Origin: Denitratimonas tolerans
GTDB lineage: Bacteria > Pseudomonadota > Gammaproteobacteria > Xanthomonadales > Xanthomonadaceae
DNA length: 64,000 nucleotides
Direction: 5' to 3'
Assembly: GCF_037203605.1 (NCBI RefSeq)
Contig: NZ_JBBDHC010000013.1
Span: 51,192-115,191 of the forward strand
Under the pieces are notes generated by a model. It saw nothing but the letters and a program-made list of their open reading frames with translations. It searched no databases and was not told the DNA's origin. This document shows positions 29,569 through 40,715 of this stretch, in pieces. Made by a program: the position numbers and the translations under genes. Within the stretch, counting starts at the first letter, position 1, and the number at the start of each line of letters is the position of its first letter.

Positions 29569-29697
29569 GGGATTCTCCGGAAGTGGCGTATCGCGGCGCG
29601 CCGCGAGCGAGGGTCCAGCGCCGGCTATTGTCGGAGATCGGGCAGGCGCTGTCATGCACGCTCCTGAATGCGGCGATGCGGAGAGGCGACATGCCGA

Positions 29698-31164
29698 TCA
29701 CAGCGTTCCCAGGCCCTCGGCTTCGCCATTGGTGCCCACGCCCAGGAGGCGCAGGGTATTGGTGGTGCCGAGGTGGCCCATGTGGTCGCCGCTGGTGATG
29801 AGCACGCGATCGCCTTCGGCCAGCGCGCCGTGCGCGAACAGCGCCGCGACCGCGCGGCGCGCGGCCTGGCGCGGCGGGTTTTCGCCGCTGTCGAAGTCGA
29901 TCGGATAGACCCCGCGCATCAGCGCCATGCGGTGGCGCGCGCCTTCGTGGCGCGAGAGGCCGTAGATCGGCGCGTTGGAACGGAAGCGCGAGAGATGCTG
30001 CGCGGTGCCGCCGGATTCGGTCAGCGCCAGGATCGCGCGGACCTTGATGTGTTCGGTCAGGTACATGGTCGCCAGCGCGATGGCCTGATCGGTGTGGACC
30101 AGGCCGCGCGGAGCCTTTTCGAAGTCGGTGTCGTGCTCGAACTGGCGTTCGGCACCCAGGCAGATGCGCACCATGGCTTCCACCGCCTTGACCGGATGGT
30201 TTCCCGCCGCGGTTTCGGCGCTGAGCATCACCGTATCGGTGCCGTCGATCACCGCATTGGCCACGTCCAGCACCTCGGCGCGGGTCGGGATGGGCGAATC
30301 CACCATCGACTGCAGCATCTGGGTGGCGGTGATCACCACGCGGCCGCGATCGAGCGACTCGCGGATGATCTTCTTCTGCAGGCCGGGCAGCTCCGCATCG
30401 CCGATCTCCACGCCCAGATCGCCGCGCGCCACCATCACCACGTCGCTGGCGTCGATGATCTCGGTCAGGCGCTCGATCGCCTCGGCGCGCTCGATCTTGG
30501 CGACCAGGTGTGCGGAACTGCCGGCTTCGCGCGCCAGCCGACGTGCTTCGGCCATGTCGGCCGCGCTGCGGCAGAACGACACGGCCAGGAAGTCCACGTC
30601 CAGCTCCGCCGCGAGGCGGATGTCGGCGCGGTCCTTGTCGGTGAGCGCATCGAGCGACAGGCCGCCGCCAAGGCGGTTGAGTCCCTTGCGGTCGGAGAGC
30701 TGGCCGTCGTTGATGACGGTGGTGCGGATGGTGTCGCCCTCGATCGCGTCCACCTGCAGGGACACCAGCCCGTCATCGAGCAGCAGCACGTCACCCGCAG
30801 CCACATCGTTGATCAGGCCGAGGTAGGAGACGCCCACGCCCGTTTGATCACCCGGCGCGGCGTTGGTGCGGGCGTACAGCGCGAACGGCGCGCCGGCGGC
30901 GAGCGACACCCGGCCTTCCGCAAACCGCTCGATGCGGATCTTGGGACCCTGCAGGTCGGCGAGGATGCCGACTTCGCGCCCGGCAGCGGCGGCCGCCGCG
31001 CGCACGCGCGCCACGCGGGCCGCATGATCGGCGCGGTTGCCGTGGGAAAAGTTGATCCGCACCGCGTCCACGCCCGCCGCCACCAGGGCCTCGAGCGCGC
31101 CGGGTGCGTCGGTGGCGGGGCCGAGCGTGGCAAGGATCTTGGTGCGGCGCAGCTGTCCGGGCAT
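29698..31164 (-). CDS. pyk: Pyruvate kinase
   Basis: A 488-residue pyruvate kinase, making pyruvate and ATP from phosphoenolpyruvate. It opens RRTKILATLGPA and has VRINFSHG with the substrate-contacting residues, DLQGPKIRIERF, VMVARGDLGVEIG, ITATQMLQSMVDSPIPTRAEV and the C-terminal allosteric domain (LTESGGTAQHLSRFR). The start at 31164 has AGGAG eight bases upstream; an ATG six bases earlier is too close to it. It lies convergent with nothing and upstream of icd in the same orientation but separated by about 130 bases. Confidence 0.95.
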   Translation of the reverse strand: MPGQLRRTKILATLGPATDAPGALEALVAAGVDAVRINFSHGNRADHAARVARVRAAAAAAGREVGILADLQGPKIRIERFAEGRVSLAAGAPFALYARTNAAPGDQTGVGVSYLGLINDVAAGDVLLLDDGLVSLQVDAIEGDTIRTTVINDGQLSDRKGLNRLGGGLSLDALTDKDRADIRLAAELDVDFLAVSFCRSAADMAEARRLAREAGSSAHLVAKIERAEAIERLTEIIDASDVVMVARGDLGVEIGDAELPGLQKKIIRESLDRGRVVITATQMLQSMVDSPIPTRAEVLDVANAVIDGTDTVMLSAETAAGNHPVKAVEAMVRICLGAERQFEHDTDFEKAPRGLVHTDQAIALATMYLTEHIKVRAILALTESGGTAQHLSRFRSNAPIYGLSRHEGARHRMALMRGVYPIDFDSGENPPRQAARRAVAALFAHGALAEGDRVLITSGDHMGHLGTTNTLRLLGVGTNGEAEGLGTL

Positions 31165-31363
31165 GAACATGTCTCCTGTTGGTCGAGGGGTCGTTGATGG
31201 CGCAGGCACGCTACCACCGTGGCAGGCAGCGTGCGCGCCGCGGCCGGACGCGCGGGCGACTTGACCGGGGTCAAGCGCAGCGGCCTGCAACCGGCTAGGC
31301 TTTCAGCCCTGAGGGCGGCGTGGATGACCGCCCGATTCTTCAGCCTGGAACCGGACAACCCAC

Positions 31364-32269
31364 ATGAGCACAGCGGCATCCAATCCCATCCCCGGCACGA
31401 TTCTCCTGGCCACCGACCTTTCCGCACGCTGTGATCGTGCGCTGGACCGCGCCGTGCAGCTGGCGCGCCAGTGGCAGGCTCGGCTCGTGGCCGTGACCGT
31501 GGTCGATCCCGGCACGCTGTCGGAAACCCGCGTGCGCGCCGCGCCGCCGCCCTCCTGGGGCGGTGACGGCGACGGGCCGGTCGCGCGCACGCTGCGCCAG
31601 CTTCGCCGCGATGCCGCCGCGACCGACGTGGATATCGTGGTGCGGGTGGAAGAAGGCAGGGTCAACGAAACCCTGGCACGGGTCGCTGCCGAGGAGGGCG
31701 CGGGTCTGATCGTGACCGGCATCGCGCGCAGCGAATCGCTCGGACGCACGGTGCTCGGCTCCACCGTCGACTGGCTGGCGCGCCATGCCACCGTGCCGGT
31801 GCTGGTGGTGCGCGACCGCACCCGCGGTGCGTATCGGAACATCGTGCTGGCGAGCGATTTCTCGCCGTCGGCGCGACTTGCGCTGGAGCGCGCGGCCGGT
31901 CTTTTTGCCGGCGTGCCGATGACGGTTTTCAATGCCTTCGAGGTGCCGTTCCTGGGCATGATGGATCCCAAGGCGCAAAGCGCGATCGCGCAGGGGCGCG
32001 AGGCGGCCACCCGCGAGGGGCAGGACTTCCTCGCCGCGGCGACGCTCGATCCCGCGCCGCGCGAGGCGATCCGGCTTCACGTCGAGCACGGCGAGCCGGT
32101 GCGGCTCACCTACGAGTACGCCCGCGACCACGAGGCCGACCTGATCGTCCTGGGCACGCACGGCCGCAGCGCGCTGTTCGACATCCTGATCGGATCGATC
32201 GCCCGCCGCATCCTGGAAACCGCCGCGACGGACATTCTGCTGGTGCGCAATCCTGCGGCGGCGCACTGA
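31364..32269 (+). CDS. Tandem universal stress protein
   Basis: A 301-residue protein with two UspA domains. The first (about 10-148) begins TILLATDLSARC and has the nucleotide-loop pattern GIARSESLGRTVLGSTVDWL; the second (about 155-297) begins NIVLASDFSPSA and has GTHGRSALFDILIGSIA. Both loops keep the G-x2-G-x8/9-G-(S/T) arrangement associated with ATP binding. Such proteins accumulate under growth arrest and stress. It is divergent from pyk and convergent with rsgA. Confidence 0.92.
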   Translation: MSTAASNPIPGTILLATDLSARCDRALDRAVQLARQWQARLVAVTVVDPGTLSETRVRAAPPPSWGGDGDGPVARTLRQLRRDAAATDVDIVVRVEEGRVNETLARVAAEEGAGLIVTGIARSESLGRTVLGSTVDWLARHATVPVLVVRDRTRGAYRNIVLASDFSPSARLALERAAGLFAGVPMTVFNAFEVPFLGMMDPKAQSAIAQGREAATREGQDFLAAATLDPAPREAIRLHVEHGEPVRLTYEYARDHEADLIVLGTHGRSALFDILIGSIARRILETAATDILLVRNPAAAH

Positions 32270-32310
32270 AGCGCTCCGCGCACCCGGATGGCAGATCGGA
32301 CGCTGCGGAT

Positions 32311-33360
32311 TCAGCGCGGCCCGCGCGGCCGCCCCTGAGGTGCTGCTTGGCGCGCCGCCAGCACCTTCGCCGCAGCCTCGCGCTCGGCCTGCAGCTTGCG
32401 GTAGTTGTTGAATCGGCACGGATCCAGGGTGCCGGCCGCAAGCGCGGCGCGGACCGCGCAGCCGGGTTCGGCATCGTGGCGGCAGTCGCGGAAGCGGCAG
32501 CCGGTGGCGAGCCCTTCGATGTCCTCGAACACCCGGTCGGCCACGTCCTCCCCGCCGGTGAGCTTGAGCTCGCGCATTCCCGGCGTGTCGATCAGGCATG
32601 CGCCCTGGGGCAGGGTCATCAGGGTGCGATGGGTGGTGGTGTGGCGGCCACGCGAGTCGCGCTCGCGCACCGCACCGGTACGCATCCTGCTGCGACCCAT
32701 CAGGGTGTTGGTGAGGGTGGACTTGCCGGCTCCCGAGGAACCCACCAGCACCACGGTGCGGCCGCTGCCAAGCCAGGGGGCGAGGGCGGCGACGCTGTCG
32801 GGCTCCTTGGCGTTGACGCTCACCACCGGGACGCCGCCGGCCTCGATGTCGCTGAGGCGTGCACGCAGCGCGCCGGCGTCATCGCAGCGGTCGAGCTTGG
32901 TCAGCACCAGCACCGGCTCCGCGCCGCTGGCGCGCACCAGCACCAGGTAGCGTTCCAGCCGGCGCGGGTTGAAGTCGCCATCCAGGCCGGTGACCACCAG
33001 CACGGTGTCGATGTTGGCGGCGATCGGCTGCACCTTCAGGTGTTCACCGGCCGCGCCGCGGCGGAACAGGCTGCTGCGCGGCAGCACCTCGATGATCTGG
33101 TCGCGTTCGGCCTCGAGCCGCACGAAGTCGCCCACCACTGCGCGCTGCTCGGCCGGAAATCCGGCGCGCGTCCACGGCGCGGGCGACTGCGCCGGAAACT
33201 CGCGCTCGCCGTCGCAGACGCGAAAGCCGGTGCGATGCTGCTCGCTCACGCGCACGACGCGCCCCGCGGGTGCCTGCGCGAAGGCGCGCGCGGCCGGCAG
33301 ATCCTCGCGCCAGCCCAGGCCGGCGAGATGCAGCAATGGATCGCGCCCGGTCGCGGTCAT
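32311..33360 (-). CDS. rsgA: Ribosome small-subunit-dependent GTPase A
   Basis: A 349-residue circularly permuted GTPase that checks late 30S subunit assembly. An OB-fold (to about residue 95) precedes the GTPase domain, where the G4 motif TKLD comes before the G1 loop VGSSGAGKST and G3 DTPGMREL, as expected for the permuted order. The C-terminal zinc-binding part is CRFRDCRHDAEPGC. The start ATG at 33360 overlaps the stop of the upstream membrane protein gene (ATGA), so the two are co-transcribed. Confidence 0.95.
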   Translation of the reverse strand: MTATGRDPLLHLAGLGWREDLPAARAFAQAPAGRVVRVSEQHRTGFRVCDGEREFPAQSPAPWTRAGFPAEQRAVVGDFVRLEAERDQIIEVLPRSSLFRRGAAGEHLKVQPIAANIDTVLVVTGLDGDFNPRRLERYLVLVRASGAEPVLVLTKLDRCDDAGALRARLSDIEAGGVPVVSVNAKEPDSVAALAPWLGSGRTVVLVGSSGAGKSTLTNTLMGRSRMRTGAVRERDSRGRHTTTHRTLMTLPQGACLIDTPGMRELKLTGGEDVADRVFEDIEGLATGCRFRDCRHDAEPGCAVRAALAAGTLDPCRFNNYRKLQAEREAAAKVLAARQAAPQGRPRGPR

Positions 33361-34781
33361 TGCGGTTCACCCATCGCCTGCACGCGGCCGGCCGCGGTGA
33401 TGCGATGCGTGGCTTCGTCGCGGTTCCGGGCCATCTGCACCCGTGGCCCCAAGGGAACGCCGCGATACGCGGGAATGTCGTGACTCAGGCGCGCATACGC
33501 GAAACCCTGCTTCGGCGCGTCCGGCCACAGGCGGATGTCGCCCTCGGGCTGCGCGCGCGCGGCGTCGGCCAGCGAAGGCGAAAAGACGGCCTGCAGCCGG
33601 CCCGTTTCCAGCATGTGCTTCTGAATCTGCGCACCGTGCACCAGCGCGAGGATGGCCAGCAGCGCGAGAGTGATGCGACCACCCCGCCGCAGCCGGACCC
33701 AGGCCAGCGCCGCCGCGCCGCAGCCCAGCGCGGCGAAGCCATAGCCGTACTGGTTCGAAGGCACAGGCAAGGCCAACGCCGGCGCGAGCGCCAGCGCTCC
33801 GCCGGCAAGCCAGACCAGCCACAGCCTTGGCGATGCGCGCCACAGGGCGATGGCGAAGGCGGCAAAGAGAAGGGCGTACAGGGCCAGGCGCTGCGGTGAT
33901 GCCAGTGCCAGCACGTGCACTTCCGATACGCCCAACGCCCACGGAAACAACTGGTACATCGCCCAGCCACGCGGCACCGCCGCCCACGCCGGATCGTAGG
34001 TCGAATCGTGCGGTGCCGCCGTCAGCACGGTCAGCCGCAGCGCCAGATACGCGAGCGCGACGGCAGCGCTGGCGAGCGCCGCCGCCAGCCAGGTGCGCCG
34101 CAGCCGCAGCACCAGCGCGCCGAGCCCGAGCAGGGCGGGAATGGAGAGGGCTGCTTCCTTGGACAGCAGCGCGAGCGTGGTGGCAAGCGCGGCAGTGACG
34201 GCGGCGATGAGCCATGAAAAGCGCCCCCCACGTCGACCCGTATCTTCATCACCGACGACGGCGGTGGCATCCAGCCGCTGCAGCGTCGCGACGATGCCCA
34301 GCCCCAGACCCACCCACAGCAGATCGGCCAGGCAGCCGACCCAGCCGTGCACCCAGGCGGCAAAGGGGCTGAGTCCGAACGCGAGCGCCGCGCCCGATGC
34401 CACGCCGTTGCGGCAGCCGGTCCCGCGCAGCACGCGCGCCAACAGCAACGCATTGAGCGTGCCCAGCGCGACGAGGACCGCATGGAACAGGCGCGGCGTA
34501 TCGAACAGCGCGTGCGACAGCAGCAGCCAGAGATTGAAGGTGAGCGGTCGGAACTGAAAGCTGCGCCAGTCGGAAAAGGACTCGAGCGGCAGATCGCGCC
34601 AGTGCTCGACCGCGGCGCGCGCGCCCCACTGCAGCTCGTCATGGCTGAAGTAGCCGGGATTGAGCCACAGCGCCGCCTGTGCCGCGACCAGCGCGAAGGC
34701 CAGGGCGAGACGGCTGCGCCATCCGTCGAAACCGCCAATTCCTGTCACCGGCACTCCGCGTCCCATCTTGTCGGGCGACAT
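33357..34781 (-). CDS. Multi-spanning membrane protein, GT-C glycosyltransferase-like
   Basis: A 474-residue protein with about ten transmembrane helices. After the first helix a loop contains NPGYFSHDELQWG, an acidic pair in the place where GT-C glycosyltransferases (PMT/ArnT type) keep catalytic residues, and a long stretch follows with helices alternating with Arg-rich loops. The C-terminal 60 residues are soluble and basic. This suggests a polyprenyl-phosphate-sugar transferase, but I see no decisive motif. Its stop overlaps the rsgA start. The true start could also be the ATG at 34766. Confidence 0.6.
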   Translation of the reverse strand: MSPDKMGRGVPVTGIGGFDGWRSRLALAFALVAAQAALWLNPGYFSHDELQWGARAAVEHWRDLPLESFSDWRSFQFRPLTFNLWLLLSHALFDTPRLFHAVLVALGTLNALLLARVLRGTGCRNGVASGAALAFGLSPFAAWVHGWVGCLADLLWVGLGLGIVATLQRLDATAVVGDEDTGRRGGRFSWLIAAVTAALATTLALLSKEAALSIPALLGLGALVLRLRRTWLAAALASAAVALAYLALRLTVLTAAPHDSTYDPAWAAVPRGWAMYQLFPWALGVSEVHVLALASPQRLALYALLFAAFAIALWRASPRLWLVWLAGGALALAPALALPVPSNQYGYGFAALGCGAAALAWVRLRRGGRITLALLAILALVHGAQIQKHMLETGRLQAVFSPSLADAARAQPEGDIRLWPDAPKQGFAYARLSHDIPAYRGVPLGPRVQMARNRDEATHRITAAGRVQAMGEPQ

Positions 34782-34878
34782 TGTCGTTCAAATCGTGCGG
34801 CCACGCCGGGGAAGCGGTCGCGCCCGCACGCTCCGCCTTTGTTGCGCAATCAGCCACGAACCGGCGGCACGCGCGCGC

Positions 34879-34884
34879 TAGAAT
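34879..34884 (+). promoter_or_regulatory. Probable -10 element upstream of maeB
   Basis: TAGAAT in the context GCTAGAATCCGG lies 35 bases before the maeB ATG, matching the motif before tex, amn and hemB. No clear -35 box is seen. Confidence 0.45.
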
Positions 34885-34919
34885 CCGGTTTCTCGCCTTT
34901 CATTTTCCAGAGCCAGCCC

Positions 34920-37217
<2,298 letters not shown>

Positions 37218-37240
37218 GCGGCGGTTGAGCGCCGGGAAGA

Positions 37241-37840
37241 TCAGCCCGCGGATGCGGGCTGGCGGTGCGGGATGCGGTCCGGGCCGAGCATCTTTTCGAT
37301 GCGCATGAACACCTCCGAGCGCGAAAACGGCTTCTTCATGAAGTCGTCGGCACCGATGCGCTGGGCGTAGAACTGCTCGGTGGCCAACTCGTTGCCCGAG
37401 ATCATGATGACCGGAATGCCGCGCGTCACCGGATCCCGGCGCAGGCGGCGCAGCGCCTCGAAACCGTTCATGCCTGGGAGCACGATGTCCAGGAAGATCA
37501 GGTGCGGCGGGGTGTTGCGGGCGACCTCCAGACCGGTTTCGGCATCGGAGGCCTCGCTGACCTCGTAGCCGTTCTGCGTCAGCATGCGGCGCAGCATCAG
37601 CACGATGGTGGGCGAGTCGTCCACCACCAGGACGCGAACGCCTTCGGCGGCCGGCGAGCGGTCGTGCTGGCGACGCTCGCGCCCGCGCGGCGGTCCGCTC
37701 GGCGGCGCGGGCGGCACCTCGGGAACCTCCGTGGCTGCCGGTTCCGGTGCGTCGGTCCCATCCCGTTCTGGCGACGGGACGGTCGCGGGCCGTGGCTCGG
37801 CCTTGCCGAACAGCCTGATCAATCGATTGAAGAGTCCCAT
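37241..37840 (-). CDS. Receiver-domain response regulator with Pro-rich N-terminal linker
   Basis: A 199-residue protein. Residues 1-70 are a short amphipathic start (MGLFNRLIRLFGKA) and a Pro/Glu/Arg-rich linker; residues 70-190 form a CheY-like receiver domain with VLVVDDSPTIVLMLRRML, phospho-acceptor Asp in FLDIVLPGMNG, and the conserved Lys in FMKKPFSRSEV. There is no output domain, so it probably acts by protein contact, like PilG/PilH-type regulators. The start at 37840 has a GGGGG-containing site; an ATG at 37867 would add nine residues. No kinase is adjacent. Confidence 0.85.
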   Translation of the reverse strand: MGLFNRLIRLFGKAEPRPATVPSPERDGTDAPEPAATEVPEVPPAPPSGPPRGRERRQHDRSPAAEGVRVLVVDDSPTIVLMLRRMLTQNGYEVSEASDAETGLEVARNTPPHLIFLDIVLPGMNGFEALRRLRRDPVTRGIPVIMISGNELATEQFYAQRIGADDFMKKPFSRSEVFMRIEKMLGPDRIPHRQPASAG

Positions 37841-37938
37841 CCGTCCCCCTGCAAACCTGTTTTCCATCCCGATATCGGGCGTTTTCCGCACGACCCCTCG
37901 TGCTGCGGCGAATTGTCCGGCACGCCGCGCGCCACGCC

Positions 37939-38283
37939 TCAGGTTTCTCCGACGTCGCGCAATTGCCAAGCGCTTCCCGCGAGCCAGCGCAGCCGCTGGC
38001 GCAGGATCTCGCCCGGCAGCGTCGTGTCCACTTCCAGATCGATCACCAGATCCTTCTGCCGCGCGCGCACTCCGGCATCCGGGTCGACTTCTCCCAGGCG
38101 CGGATCCACCGCGTCCGGGTCGTCCTGGCGGTCGCGCCAACGCTCGAAGAGTGCCGGCGAAGCCAGCGCTTCGCGCAGCTCGCGCGCAAAGGCCTCGGCA
38201 CCGTGCGCCTGGAAGGCGAGCTCCGGATCGCTGCCGCGCGCGGCGGATGGATTGGGCAAGGTGATGAAGAAGCGTTTGCTCAT
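37939..38283 (-). CDS. Conserved hypothetical protein
   Basis: I do not recognise this 114-residue protein. It begins MSKRFFITLPNPSAARG, is acidic in the middle (RDRQDDPDAVDPRLGEVDPD), and ends with a hydrophobic-charged WLAGSAWQLRDVGET. No membrane segment, signal peptide or catalytic motif is visible. Codon use is normal for the chromosome, which supports it being a real gene. It lies upstream of the response regulator in the same direction, separated by about 100 bases. Confidence 0.6.
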   Translation of the reverse strand: MSKRFFITLPNPSAARGSDPELAFQAHGAEAFARELREALASPALFERWRDRQDDPDAVDPRLGEVDPDAGVRARQKDLVIDLEVDTTLPGEILRQRLRWLAGSAWQLRDVGET

Positions 38284-38502
38284 CGGGTCTGTCTCAACGA
38301 GGCGACAAAACGATTGTGCTCGCCGGAACCGGGGATTGCGAGTCCATCGGCCTGCGCGGCAGGGTCCCATCCTGCCAGAGGCGCTGCCGTTCGCCTACCC
38401 GCACGGGGCAGGTCGGGAGCAGTGGGCCGATCCGGACGCGCACGCCGGCACGCACTTGCCTGTACGCTCACCCGCTTTCCTGTGGCCCCGTGGGATGACG
38501 CC

Positions 38503-39594
38503 ATGCCTGCTCCAATCCGGATTGCCCTGTGCTGCCTTGCGGCGGCCTTCTCGCTCGCCGCCTGCCAACCTGCGGCACCCGACGTGAGCCCGCCCGCAGC
38601 GCCCACCGTGAGCCAGCCTGTCGCCGCCGCGGCGGACGAGGAGCTGCGCGCCTACCAGGGCGACGTTCCCGGTGCCGCGCTGCTGGTGATCCACGACGGC
38701 GAGGCCGTCGTGCGGCGCGGATTCGGTCTGGCCGACCTGGAAACCGCGCGTGCGGTGACGCCTGCCACCGCGTTCCGGCTGGCCTCGATCAGCAAGCAGT
38801 TCACCGCTACGGCCGTCCTGCTGCTGGCGCAGGATGGCGTGCTGTCGATCGACGATCCGGCGCGGCGCTGGCTGCCCGAGCTGCCGGCCTCGGCCGACGC
38901 CGTCACCCTGCGGCACCTGCTCAGCCACACCAGCGGCCTGCTGGACTACGAGGACCTGATGGATCCGGCCGACACCCGGCAGGTACACGACGCCGACGTG
39001 CTGGATCTCGTTTCACGCGAGAACGGCGGCTATTTCGATCCGGGCACCGGCTATCGCTACAGCAACAGCGGCTACGCCCTTCTTGCCCTGATCGTGGAGC
39101 GCGCCAGCGGGCAGCGCTACGCCGATTTCCTGCGCGAACGCATCTTCCTGCCGCTGGGCATGGATTCGGTGGCTTTCGAGGACGGCCGCAGCCAGGTGCC
39201 CGAGCGCGCCTTCGGCTACAGCTTCATCGACGAGGCCTGGCAGCGCACCGATCAGAGCACCACCAGCGCGGTGCTCGGCGACGGCGGAATCTACGCCTCG
39301 ATCGACGATCTGGCGCGCTGGGACGCGGCCCTTTACGACGATCGCCTGCTGCACGACCCCTGGCGCACGCTCGCCGTCACGCCCGCCACCGCGACCGACG
39401 AACCGGACGTGGCCGGCTACGGTTTCGGCTGGCGGCTGCAGGATGGCCTGCAGTGGCACTCGGGCGAAAGCATCGGATTTCGCAACGTCATCCTGCGCTG
39501 GCCGGCGCAGCGCCTGACCGTGGTGCTGCTGACCAATCGCAACGATCCGGAGCCCTATGCCCTGGCCCGCCGCGTCGCCGCGCGCTGGCAGTAG
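38503..39594 (+). CDS. Class C beta-lactamase-family serine hydrolase (lipoprotein)
   Basis: A 363-residue exported serine hydrolase. The signal peptide ends in the lipobox LAAC, so it is probably anchored to the inner or outer membrane. The catalytic SxxK is in RLASISKQFTATAVLL, the YxN motif in RYSNSGYALLA, and the third motif is HSGES in place of KTG, as in esterase/peptidase members of the family. This makes a true antibiotic-hydrolysing lactamase unlikely; D-aminopeptidase or esterase activity is more plausible. It stands alone with clear spacers on both sides. Confidence 0.9.
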   Translation: MPAPIRIALCCLAAAFSLAACQPAAPDVSPPAAPTVSQPVAAAADEELRAYQGDVPGAALLVIHDGEAVVRRGFGLADLETARAVTPATAFRLASISKQFTATAVLLLAQDGVLSIDDPARRWLPELPASADAVTLRHLLSHTSGLLDYEDLMDPADTRQVHDADVLDLVSRENGGYFDPGTGYRYSNSGYALLALIVERASGQRYADFLRERIFLPLGMDSVAFEDGRSQVPERAFGYSFIDEAWQRTDQSTTSAVLGDGGIYASIDDLARWDAALYDDRLLHDPWRTLAVTPATATDEPDVAGYGFGWRLQDGLQWHSGESIGFRNVILRWPAQRLTVVLLTNRNDPEPYALARRVAARWQ

Positions 39595-39617
39595 CGCGCG
39601 GTTCGGCCGCGTGCGGC

Positions 39618-39623
39618 TAGAAT
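39618..39623 (+). promoter_or_regulatory. Probable -10 element upstream of amn
   Basis: TAGAAT in GCTAGAATCCCG lies 67 bases before the amn ATG and matches the motif seen before tex, maeB and hemB. The -35 region is not recognisable. Confidence 0.45.
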
Positions 39624-39690
39624 CCCGCGGCCTGATGAATGAATGACTCCTGCCGGCGCGGTGCCGCCGGCGCTCTGCTGGAATGACCCC

Positions 39691-40464
39691 ATGAAAGAAA
39701 AACACGAGATAGTCGGCAACTGGCTGCCGCGCTACACCGGCGTGCCGCTCGACCAGTTCGGCGAGCACATCCTGCTCACCAATTTTGGCGGCTACGTCGA
39801 TCACTTCGCCCGCATGACCGGCGGTGATGTGGTCGGGCGCGACCGCCCGATGCCCAGCTGCACGTCGGACGGCATCACCATGATCAACTTCGGCATGGGC
39901 AGCCCCAATGCCGCCACCGTGATGGACCTGCTCTCGGCCATCGCGCCCAAGGCCGCGCTGTTCCTCGGCAAGACCGGCGGGCTCAAGAAGAAGAACCAGC
40001 TCGGCGACCTGATCCTGCCGATCGCCGCGATCCGCGGCGAGGGCACCTCGCACGACTACCTCCTGCCGGAAGTGCCGGCGCTGCCCGCGTTCGCACTGCA
40101 GCGCGTGGTGTCCACCACCATCCGCGATCTCGGCCACGACTACTGGACCGGCACCGTCTACACCACCAACCGCCGCGTCTGGGAGCACGACGAGGCCTTC
40201 AAGGAGCGCCTGCGCCTGATGCGCTGCATGGCGGTGGACATGGAAACCGCGACGATCTTCGCGGCCGGCTTCGCCAACTCGATTCCCTCCGGCGCGCTGC
40301 TGCTGGTGTCCGACCAGCCGATGATTCCGGAAGGCGTGAAGACGGAGGCCAGCGATACGGTGGTCACCAACACCTTCGTGGAACGCCACATCCAGATCGG
40401 CATCGAATCGCTCAAGCTGATCCGCCGCCGCGGAAAGTCGGTCAAGCATCTGCGCTTCGATTGA
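39691..40464 (+). CDS. amn: AMP nucleosidase (short form)
   Basis: A 257-residue enzyme of the nucleoside phosphorylase superfamily, matching the short AMP nucleosidases that split AMP into adenine and ribose 5-phosphate. Family segments are HILLTNFGGYVDHFA, ITMINFGMGSPNAATVMDLL, FLGKTGGLKKKNQLGDLILP and the conserved AVDMETATIFAAGF near the C-terminus with SDQPMIPEG. It lacks the extra N-terminal domain of the E. coli enzyme. The start is the only ATG near the family opening KHEIVGNWLPRYTG. Confidence 0.9.
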   Translation: MKEKHEIVGNWLPRYTGVPLDQFGEHILLTNFGGYVDHFARMTGGDVVGRDRPMPSCTSDGITMINFGMGSPNAATVMDLLSAIAPKAALFLGKTGGLKKKNQLGDLILPIAAIRGEGTSHDYLLPEVPALPAFALQRVVSTTIRDLGHDYWTGTVYTTNRRVWEHDEAFKERLRLMRCMAVDMETATIFAAGFANSIPSGALLLVSDQPMIPEGVKTEASDTVVTNTFVERHIQIGIESLKLIRRRGKSVKHLRFD

Positions 40465-40568
40465 CGGCAGGCGGAACGCGGGGTGCCTGTTCGCCCGGTG
40501 CGCTTGTCGCGGACAAACCCGATCCTTCCCGCAGCGGCCATCGCGGACAAGGCCGCTCCTGTGATGCC

Positions 40569-40703
40569 GCAGGTCGGGGCTACGTTCCCGACGCGGTGCT
40601 CGGCGCGCCGCAGGATGTTCAACGCCCCGCAGCGTCGGCCGCGTAGGGCCGACCTACGTCGCATGGCGGTGCTGGCCGCAGGTCGGGACTACGCCCCCGA
40701 CGG
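40569..40703. repeat. Cluster of three REP-like palindromes
   Basis: Three members of the GTAGGTCGG family lie between amn and mgtE: 40569-40594 (GCAGGTCGGGGCTACGTTCC...), 40630-40657 (reverse orientation, CAGCGTCGGCCGCGTAG...) and 40678-40703 (GCAGGTCGGGACTACGCCCC...). They belong to two sub-types, one with a GTCGGCC/GGCCGAC stem and one with a TCGGG/CCCGA stem. The 250-base spacer holds nothing else I can name. Confidence 0.75.
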
Positions 40704-40715
40704 GGCCACGCGGGA

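Noticed and set aside
37243..37260. Stem AGCCCGC/GCGGGCT as terminator between maeB and the receiver gene
   Set aside because: It lies within the 3' coding end of the receiver gene and has no T run on either strand.
39010..39024. parS-like string GTTTCACGCGAGAAC
   Set aside because: Only the left half matches the ParB site, the palindrome is broken, and it lies inside the serine hydrolase coding sequence far from parAB.
38503..39594. Antibiotic-resistance beta-lactamase
   Set aside because: The fold and SxxK/YxN motifs are those of class C serine hydrolases, but the third motif is HSG and the lipoprotein signal fits esterase/peptidase relatives better.
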